A stretch of 6,763 bases of DNA, taken from Candidatus Bathyarchaeota archaeon (GTDB taxonomy: Archaea; Thermoproteota; Bathyarchaeia; TCS64). The DNA lies in the NCBI GenBank assembly GCA_016934355.1, contig JAFGTA010000169.1:1-6763 (forward strand), in the 5' to 3' direction. The notes below the pieces were generated by a model, which was not told where the DNA came from, searched no databases, and worked only from the letters and a program-made list of their open reading frames with translations. The position numbers and the translations under genes were made by a program. Every line of letters starts with the position of its first letter. Position 1 is the first letter of the stretch. Below are positions 1-5,061 of this stretch, piece after piece.

Positions 1-2
1 CG

Positions 3-425
3 GGGTCATTCAGTTCGGAACCTGAGCCGCTTATATTTGAAACGGAGGCTCCCTCACTAGGGCCTGAGTCATCTCTTGATGAAGCCGAGAACCTGATGTT
101 TGAGCCAGAGCCGCCTACACCCGAGGTGGAGCCCATGATGTCTGAGCCAGAGGCACCGGAGCAGGAGCCTGACACCCAGTACTCTGAACCGGAACTCACG
201 TTACCCGAGAAACCCGTGTACCCCGAGCCAGTGGTCAATGATGAACCTCTGACGGATGAGGCGTCTCTAGAGCCTCCGTCACTCGGACCCAGACTACGGA
301 AGCCCGCCTACCTGGACGACGAAGACGTTAACCCCATACAGGGGGTCACGGTGTGCCCCCACTGCAAAGAGAAGGTGCCTGCAACCATTTACTGCATCAA
401 CTGCGGGAAATCTCTAGAGGGATGA
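3..425 (+). CDS. Pro/Glu-rich acidic protein with C-terminal zinc ribbon (5'-truncated)
   Basis: The reading frame is open from the left edge (first whole codon at 3) to TGA at 423-425, giving 140 visible residues, so the true start lies outside the window; the internal ATG at 96 is probably not the start. About the first 110 visible residues are low-complexity, full of Glu, Pro and Ser, with recurring SEPE/FEPE units and two SLGP-containing segments. They look disordered and strongly acidic, with no membrane segment. The last 27 residues hold two knuckles, CPHC (visible residues 118-121) and CINC (131-134), a compact zinc ribbon of the kind common at the ends of archaeal proteins. The function is unknown. 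The ribbon could bind protein or nucleic acid, with the acidic tract as a flexible spacer, but that is inference. The next gene on this strand starts 64 bp downstream behind its own promoter-like box. I am confident that it is coding and of the ribbon, not of any role. Confidence 0.8.
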   Translation, partial: GSFSSEPEPLIFETEAPSLGPESSLDEAENLMFEPEPPTPEVEPMMSEPEAPEQEPDTQYSEPELTLPEKPVYPEPVVNDEPLTDEASLEPPSLGPRLRKPAYLDDEDVNPIQGVTVCPHCKEKVPATIYCINCGKSLEG

Positions 426-452
426 GGCCTACCAAGAACATTCTTTGAGACC

Positions 453-460
453 ATTTATTA
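453..460 (+). promoter_or_regulatory. Archaeal TATA-box-like element before the TIGR04076 gene
   Basis: The octamer ATTTATTA is the most AT-rich stretch in the 64-bp gap after the zinc-ribbon gene. Its centre lies about 33 bp before the ATG at 490. With the usual archaeal TATA-to-start distance of about 25-27 bp, transcription would begin around 482-485, leaving almost no leader. This fits the lack of a clear Shine-Dalgarno sequence before that ATG. The call rests on position and composition only. Confidence 0.4.
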
Positions 461-489
461 TCCGTCACTCCAGATGTAACTTGAGCCGT

Positions 490-813
490 ATGCCAAGAAA
501 CAGAGTGAAGGTGACGGTCCAGAAATGCGTGGACCCCAAGATCATCTTCGACAGCAATGTCCCAAACATGCCGGGCAAAGACGAGCCCTACAAGAAGTGC
601 GGTCTTAAGGAGGGCACAAGCTGGGTGGTGGAGAAGAACCTCCGCATGCCGGAGGGATTCTGCAGCTGGGCGTGGAGGGACCTATACAAGGACATATCCG
701 TCATGGTGATGGGCGGCGACTTCGACCCGTGGGTCGAGAAGGGCTTAATGTACACCTCCTGCACCGACGGTATCAGACCCGTTAGCTTCAAGCTTGAGAG
801 GCTCGAAGACTAA
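490..813 (+). CDS. TIGR04076 family protein
   Basis: A complete 107-residue protein. I chose ATG at 490 over the in-frame TTG at 445 because the family's usual N-terminus (a short basic start, then VKVTV) begins there and the TATA-like box at 453-460 would lie inside the longer version. Recognisable features are the VKVTVQKC start (residues 6-13), the central MPEGFCSWAW segment (53-62) followed by an acidic/hydrophobic helix, a GGDFDPW motif (75-81), and the CTDGIRPVSFKLERL ending (91-105). These match my memory of TIGR04076, a small family of unknown function found in anaerobic archaea and bacteria. Four cysteines (13, 37, 58, 91) are spread over the chain; Cys58 and Cys91 fall in the most family-like segments and could bind a metal or be redox active, which is inference. 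There is no signal peptide or membrane helix. A six-T run follows the stop. Confidence 0.82.
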   Translation: MPRNRVKVTVQKCVDPKIIFDSNVPNMPGKDEPYKKCGLKEGTSWVVEKNLRMPEGFCSWAWRDLYKDISVMVMGGDFDPWVEKGLMYTSCTDGIRPVSFKLERLED

Positions 814-816
814 CAC

Positions 817-822
817 TTTTTT
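817..822 (+). terminator. Oligo-T tract after the TIGR04076 gene
   Basis: Six consecutive T residues begin 3 bp after the TAA stop, followed by a pyrimidine-rich stretch. Archaeal termination commonly uses such runs without a hairpin, and no hairpin is evident here. The next gene starts only 18 bp later without an obvious TATA box, so termination is probably partial or the run is incidental. Confidence 0.3.
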
Positions 823-830
823 CCTCTCCC

Positions 831-834
831 GAGG
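831..834 (+). promoter_or_regulatory. Shine-Dalgarno site supporting the TTG start at 840
   Basis: GAGG lies 5 bases before TTG at 840. The nearby ATG at 835 runs straight into a stop (ATG CAT TGA), so the TTG is the workable start for the NTF2-like gene. Confidence 0.45.
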
Positions 835-839
835 ATGCA

Positions 840-1213
840 TTGAAGATCGGCTTGAATGAGATCGTAGCGGCAGATAAGGCTTGGACGAAAGCCCATCTTG
901 AGGGCGACGTCGAGGCGATAGACCGCCTGATGCACCCGACTACACAATCATCCGCCCCGACGGCTCGGTTTTCGGTAAGGCGGAGGCTCTCAGAGACTAC
1001 CAGCCTAGGGTCCGGTACTGGGAGCTAGCCGAGAGCGACGACTACCGGATCAGAGTCTACGGCGACACTGCTGTGGTAATCGGGCGGTGGACTGCGCGAG
1101 GAGTCAACCGTGGCGAACGGTTCGACTATCAGGCGAGGTACACGTCTGTTTGGGTTAGGGAAGGTGGATTTTGGCGGATGGTCTCGGACCAGTCCACCGA
1201 GATAAGCGCGTAG
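840..1213 (+). pseudogene. NTF2-like (SnoaL/DUF4440-type) protein, frameshifted
   Basis: Reading from TTG at 840 gives 33 residues typical of an NTF2-like fold N-terminus (a helix with AADKAWTKAHLEGDVEAIDRLMHP) and then nonsense to a stop at 1026-1028. Moving to the frame that begins with GAC at 938 continues the same domain without a break: DYTIIRPDGSVFG, then RVYGDTAVVIGRW, then FDYQARYTSVWV, then FWRMVSDQSTEIS, ending at TAG 1211-1213. Joined, this is about 124 residues, a normal single-domain length for the family. The junction sits in CACCCGAC, where one extra C would restore HPDY. No good -1 slippery heptamer is visible, and the downstream part has no usable start of its own. NTF2-like proteins of this type include small-molecule enzymes, binding proteins and many of unknown role; no specific activity can be assigned. 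The cause could be a homopolymer sequencing error or a real inactivating mutation. The gene probably shares a transcript with the TIGR04076 gene 26 bp upstream. Confidence 0.8.
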
Positions 1214-1215
1214 GC

Positions 1216-2313
1216 TTAGCCTCTGTACTCCTCTTCCTGGGTCGGCGTCTCGAAGTACTTGTGGAAGGCGCGGGGAAGCTCCCTGTAGTCCACGGTGGCT
1301 GCCTGGGCGGAGAGGTCCACGGAGTTGTAGGTATCCCAGAAGAGCACCGTCGCGTCTCTCTCACCCCTTTTCTTCAGCCAGTCCAGCCCCCCTGACAGCG
1401 CCTTCCCGGTGTACGTCGGGTCTATGGGGATGTCCTCTAGCTCCTTCATGTCCTTAACCATCCGGTAACCCAGGTCGGTGAGGTACGCGTAATCCTTACC
1501 CAGGTAGTCGCTGAGCAGGATCAGATCTTCCTTCGACACGTTGACATCCGACACGCCGGAGTCGTATCCTCGCATGAACCCGTTGATGTGTCTGATCATG
1601 CGCGCCATCCTGAACTTGTTCACCATCCAAGGCATCGCCACCACGACGCCGACGACCTTAGTCTTCAGCCCAAGCAGGCGGCATCCAAGGTCGAGCCCCG
1701 AGGTGGTGCCCAGCGATCCAGAAGCCGCCACGATGTAGTCAGGTTCAGGGGTGGAGCCGTCGTCCACCTGCCGCTTCAGCTCGTACACCGCGTTCACGAA
1801 GCCCATATTCCCGCGTGGGCTGCTGGCGCCCGCCGACACCATGTACGGCTTCCTGCCCGCTAGACTCGCCTTCACGTAGTTCCAGGCGTAAGCCGCCATC
1901 TCGGAGGCGCTGTCCGACGTGTACCTCACGTCGACGCCGAAGTAGTGGTCCAGAAGCAGGTTCTTCCGCACGTACTCCGCGTTGGGCTGATCCATGACGA
2001 TGCCCATAACGTCGAACCCGAGCTCCTTGCCGTGTATACCCGTGGCGAGAACCTGGTTGCTGCCCGAAGCGCCCATGGTTATGAGTAGCTTGCGTCCCTT
2101 CTCCTTGGCGTCCGCGATCACGTACTCAAGCTTCCGCACCTTGTTGCCGCCGTAGAGGCTGTGACAGCAGTCGTCACGTTTGATGTAGAGCTCTGGGAAG
2201 CCGTACGCCTCGCCGAGCTTATCGAGCTTCTCCACCCTCGACGGGTAGTCGCCTATGCTGATCCAAGGCACTCGTTCAAGCCCCGGGTAGAACTCGTTGA
2301 TTATCGGAGCCAA
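1216..2313 (-). CDS. PLP-dependent D-cysteine desulfhydrase / ACC deaminase family enzyme
   Basis: A 365-residue cytosolic fold-type II PLP enzyme (tryptophan synthase beta superfamily). The PLP Schiff-base lysine is Lys58 in GGNKVRKLEY (55-64). The substrate-side loop is GASGSNQ (81-87), with Ser85-Asn86-Gln87 matching the Ser-Asn-Gln of ACC deaminase. The phosphate loop is SGSLGTTSGL (198-207). The late motif DPTYTGKALSGGL (298-310) has Tyr301-Thr302 where ACC deaminases carry Tyr-Glu, which favours a D-cysteine desulfhydrase-like or other activity (D-cysteine to pyruvate, ammonia and sulfide). Two family motifs are altered: CCHSLY replaces the usual LTGLA-type stretch before GGNK, and DTYN (327-330) replaces the usual HTGG, so the substrate is uncertain. 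The start is TTG at 2313; the next Met is residue 80 and GGAG lies 5 bases upstream. It is slightly longer than the usual 325-345 residues. The gene follows the formate dehydrogenase genes but appears to have its own promoter. Confidence 0.85.
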   Translation of the reverse strand: MAPIINEFYPGLERVPWISIGDYPSRVEKLDKLGEAYGFPELYIKRDDCCHSLYGGNKVRKLEYVIADAKEKGRKLLITMGASGSNQVLATGIHGKELGFDVMGIVMDQPNAEYVRKNLLLDHYFGVDVRYTSDSASEMAAYAWNYVKASLAGRKPYMVSAGASSPRGNMGFVNAVYELKRQVDDGSTPEPDYIVAASGSLGTTSGLDLGCRLLGLKTKVVGVVVAMPWMVNKFRMARMIRHINGFMRGYDSGVSDVNVSKEDLILLSDYLGKDYAYLTDLGYRMVKDMKELEDIPIDPTYTGKALSGGLDWLKKRGERDATVLFWDTYNSVDLSAQAATVDYRELPRAFHKYFETPTQEEEYRG

Positions 2314-2318
2314 CTCGA

Positions 2319-2322
2319 CTCC
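2319..2322 (-). promoter_or_regulatory. Shine-Dalgarno site for the PLP enzyme
   Basis: On the minus strand GGAG sits 5 bases before the TTG at 2313-2311. No other start codon in this frame gives a full-length family match, so this site decides the start. Confidence 0.6.
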
Positions 2323-2343
2323 AAAGAGAGTAGCCTGTCGACT

Positions 2344-2353
2344 AATTAAAAAT
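2344..2353 (-). promoter_or_regulatory. TATA-box-like element before the PLP enzyme gene
   Basis: On the minus strand the gap between the formate dehydrogenase stop and the PLP gene contains ATTTTTAATT, a sharp AT island in GC-rich surroundings. It is centred about 35 bp upstream of the TTG. Transcription starting about 26 bp downstream of the box (near 2323) would leave a leader of about 10 bases that just includes the GGAG. This supports a transcript separate from the formate dehydrogenase operon. The call rests on composition and spacing only. Confidence 0.45.
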
Positions 2354-2356
2354 AAC
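2348..2356 (-). terminator. T-rich tract after the formate dehydrogenase operon
   Basis: The minus-strand sequence GTTATTTTT begins 14 bp after the TGA stop of the formate dehydrogenase gene, with no evident hairpin. An oligo-T run in this position is the usual form of an archaeal intrinsic terminator. It overlaps the proposed TATA element of the next gene, so the same bases may end one transcript and position the next. Confidence 0.3.
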
Positions 2357-2370
2357 TAGGAGGCGCGGCG

Positions 2371-5061
2371 TCAAGCCTTCTCGACGCGCACCGCGCACAC
2401 CTTAAGCTCCGGTATCTTCGACTTGGGGTCGAGCGCCGGGTTGGTGAGCACGTTGGCGGCTGCCTCCGCGAAGTGGAACGGTATGAACACCGCGCCCTCC
2501 GCGGAGCGATCCGTCACGAACGCCTTGGCTGTTATCTCGCCGCGCCTCGAAGACACCCTGACGTGCTCGCCGTCGCCGACGCCGAGCCTCCCTGCGTCCA
2601 CCGGGTTCAGCTCCACCGGGCACTCCGGTACTAGGGCGTCGAGGACCTCTGAGCGCCTCGTCATCGTCCCTGTGTGGAAGTGCTGAAGCACCCTCCCCGT
2701 GGTCAAAGTGAACGGGTAGTCGTCGTCGGGCTCCTCGTCAGGCGGGATGTACTCGACTGCGTGGAACCTGCCCAGACCCCTGCTGAACCTGTCGTTGTGG
2801 AGGTACTGGGTGCCCGGGTGGTCCCTCCCGGTGCAAGGCCACTGAAGCCCTTCGCCGTCCAACCTGTCGAATCCTATGCCTCCGTAGATGGGGGTTGCCG
2901 CGGCTATCTCGTCCATTATCTCGGCAGCGGAGCCGTACCCCATGGGGTATCCCATCCTGGATGCTACCTCGCATATGATTGACCAGTCGAGTCTGGATTC
3001 GCCTGGGGCCTCCACGGCTTTCCTCACCATCTGAACCCGCCTCGCGGTGTTGGTGAATGTGCCGTCCTTCTCGGCGAAGCTGCAGGCAGGCAGCACGACG
3101 TCCGCGAGCTCGGCTGTCTCGGTGAGGAATATGTCCTGGACGACGAGGAAGTCGAGGCTCTTGAGGGCTTCCCTGATGTGGTTGATGTCTGGCTCGCTCA
3201 CCATCGGGTTCTCACCCATGATGTACATGCCCTTGATCTTCCCGTCGGCGGCGTCGTTCATCATCTCTACGACCGTGAGCCCGGGCTCGCCGCTGAGCTC
3301 AGAGTCCCAAGCCTCCTCGAACCTACTCCTGGTCGCCTCGTCTTCGACGCTCTGGTACCCGCTGTAGACGTTGGGGAGGGCGCCCATGTCGCAGGCTCCC
3401 TGCACGTTGTTCTGCCCCCTCAGCGGGTTGACGCCAGTGGATGGCCTGCCAACGTTGCCTGTGAGCATGACGAGGTTCGCCGTGGAGAGGACGTTGTCGG
3501 TGCCCGTCGTGTGCTGGGTGATCCCCATGCTGAAGATTATCGAAGCCTTGCCCGCTTTCCCGAAGGCTACTGCAGCCTCCCTGAGCTTCTCCTCTGGGAC
3601 GCCTGTGATCTCCTTCACCCTCTCGGGAGTGTACCTCAGCACCGTCTCCCTGAACTCGTCGTAGTTCTCGGTGCGCGACCTGATGAACTCCTCGTCTTGG
3701 AGCCCCTCCGCTATTATGACGTTCATGAGCCCGTTGAGCAGCGCGACGTCTGTCCCGCCGCGGTGCCGCAGCCAAATGTCTGCGTGGCGGACGAGGTCGA
3801 TCCTCCGCGGGTCGGCGACGATCAGCTTCGCGCCATGGTCCACGACGGCCTGCCTGATGTACTTGGCTATGACAGGGTGGTTCTCAGTGGTGTTACTGCC
3901 TATTACTAGGAAACAGTCCGTGCCCAGCATCTCCTGTATGCCGTTGGTCATGGCGCCTGAGCCGAAAGCCTTCACGAGCCCAGCGACGGTGGGGGCGTGG
4001 CAGAGCCGTGCGCAGTGGTCCACGTTGTTGGTGCCGAACACAGCTCGCACGAACCTCTGGAAGACGTAGTTCTCCTCGTTGGTGCACTTTGCTGAGGAGA
4101 GCCCAGCGAGGGCGTCGCCTCCGTGCTCAGCCTTCAGCTCATTGAACTTGGATGCGACGAGTTCGAGTGCCTCGTCCCAGCCCACGGGGTGGAAGTCGCC
4201 GTTTATCTTGATGAGTGGTGTCGTGAGCCTGTCCGGGCTGTTCACCCAGTCGTAGCCGAATCGCCCCTTGACGCATAGGCTTCCCTCGTTCTCGACGCCG
4301 TCATCCGCGCCCCTCACCTTCACGATCTCGTTGTCCTTGACGTAGAGCTCAAGGGTGCAGCCGACGCCGCAGAATGGGCACGTCGTCTCGACGACGTCGA
4401 GGTCCTTCCACCTACCCTTGAACCTGCTGGGCTTCTCGATGAGCGCCCCCGTCGGGCACACCTGTATGCACTCGCCGCAGCTGACGCAGCCCGAGTCCAC
4501 CATGAGCTCGCCGAGCCCCGCGACAACGATGGTGTCGTAGCCGCGGTGCTCGTAGCTGAGCACGTCGTGGTTCCTCACCTGGTTGCACGCCGAGACGCAT
4601 CGACCGCACAGTATGCATAGATTCGGGTCCCTGACGATGGCGGGGCTGGAGTCGTCAACGGGTCTGTCCACGTCCTGCGGCGGGTAGGGTAGCTCCCTCA
4701 TCTCGATGCCCAGCTCGTAGGCGAGGTCCTGGAGGGCGCAGTTGCCGTCCTGCTCGCAAGTCAGACAGTCATTCCTGTGGTGGCTGAGCAACAGCTCGAC
4801 GTTCATCCTGCGGGCGTCTAGCACCCGCTGGCTACGCGTCTCCACGTTCATGCCCTTACCTATGGGCGTGGTGCACGCCGCCTCAAGCCTGTCCGCTCGC
4901 CCGATGTCCACCACGCAGACCCTGCACGCGCCGATGGAGGGCAGCTTAGGGTGGTGGCACAGCGTCGGGATGTGTATCCCGTTCGCCTCCGCGACCTCGA
5001 GGATGGTCTGACCCGGCTCCCCCACGACTTTCCTTCCGTCGATTGTTAGCTCTACAGACAT
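2371..5061 (-). CDS. fdhA: Formate dehydrogenase catalytic (alpha) subunit, Mo/W-bis-MGD, Cys type, with NuoG-like N-terminus
   Basis: An 896-residue soluble oxidoreductase that should interconvert formate and CO2 and pass electrons to the flavin subunit encoded just upstream. Domains in order: a [2Fe-2S] ferredoxin domain (1-75; Cys35, 46, 49, 63); a NuoG-type His-Cys3 cluster segment (His95, Cys99, 102, 108); a 2x[4Fe-4S] ferredoxin domain (Cys149, 152, 155, 159 and Cys192, 195, 198, 202); then the molybdopterin oxidoreductase domain with its own [4Fe-4S] site (Cys228, 231, 235, 263). The formate dehydrogenase signature is NNVDHCARLCHAPTVAGL (345-362), where Cys354, coded by TGC, is the expected metal ligand in place of selenocysteine and His355 is the adjacent catalytic histidine. 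QHTTG (516-520), LRGQNNVQGACDMG (547-560) and a C-terminal dinucleotide-binding domain (about 783-893, TTGRVLQHFHTGTMTRR) also fit. There is no Tat signal or membrane segment, so it is cytoplasmic. ATG at 5061 directly abuts the stop of the preceding gene, and AAGGAG lies 9 bases upstream. The length suits NAD-linked enzymes; Mo versus W cannot be told. Confidence 0.93.
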   Translation of the reverse strand: MSVELTIDGRKVVGEPGQTILEVAEANGIHIPTLCHHPKLPSIGACRVCVVDIGRADRLEAACTTPIGKGMNVETRSQRVLDARRMNVELLLSHHRNDCLTCEQDGNCALQDLAYELGIEMRELPYPPQDVDRPVDDSSPAIVRDPNLCILCGRCVSACNQVRNHDVLSYEHRGYDTIVVAGLGELMVDSGCVSCGECIQVCPTGALIEKPSRFKGRWKDLDVVETTCPFCGVGCTLELYVKDNEIVKVRGADDGVENEGSLCVKGRFGYDWVNSPDRLTTPLIKINGDFHPVGWDEALELVASKFNELKAEHGGDALAGLSSAKCTNEENYVFQRFVRAVFGTNNVDHCARLCHAPTVAGLVKAFGSGAMTNGIQEMLGTDCFLVIGSNTTENHPVIAKYIRQAVVDHGAKLIVADPRRIDLVRHADIWLRHRGGTDVALLNGLMNVIIAEGLQDEEFIRSRTENYDEFRETVLRYTPERVKEITGVPEEKLREAAVAFGKAGKASIIFSMGITQHTTGTDNVLSTANLVMLTGNVGRPSTGVNPLRGQNNVQGACDMGALPNVYSGYQSVEDEATRSRFEEAWDSELSGEPGLTVVEMMNDAADGKIKGMYIMGENPMVSEPDINHIREALKSLDFLVVQDIFLTETAELADVVLPACSFAEKDGTFTNTARRVQMVRKAVEAPGESRLDWSIICEVASRMGYPMGYGSAAEIMDEIAAATPIYGGIGFDRLDGEGLQWPCTGRDHPGTQYLHNDRFSRGLGRFHAVEYIPPDEEPDDDYPFTLTTGRVLQHFHTGTMTRRSEVLDALVPECPVELNPVDAGRLGVGDGEHVRVSSRRGEITAKAFVTDRSAEGAVFIPFHFAEAAANVLTNPALDPKSKIPELKVCAVRVEKA

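Noticed and set aside
2315..2343. Direct repeat TCGACT at 2315-2320 and 2338-2343 as a possible operator
   Set aside because: Only 6 bp, with one copy inside a common palindrome (GTCGAC); such a repeat is expected by chance and no regulator is nearby.
3178..3909. 243-codon open frame on the plus strand, antisense to the formate dehydrogenase gene
   Set aside because: It lies wholly inside a clearly coding, motif-rich gene on the other strand. Its translation is low-complexity and resembles no family, as expected for an antisense shadow in GC-rich DNA.
3995..4005. Possible selenocysteine codon at the formate dehydrogenase active site
   Set aside because: The ligand codon reads TGC (Cys354) on the minus strand, not TGA, and no other in-frame TGA occurs, so no selenocysteine insertion is needed.
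1216..5061. Functional link in which the PLP enzyme supplies sulfur to the formate dehydrogenase metal site
   Set aside because: That sulfur normally comes from an IscS-type cysteine desulfurase through FdhD. The PLP gene is of another fold type and appears to have its own promoter. Adjacency alone does not support the link.
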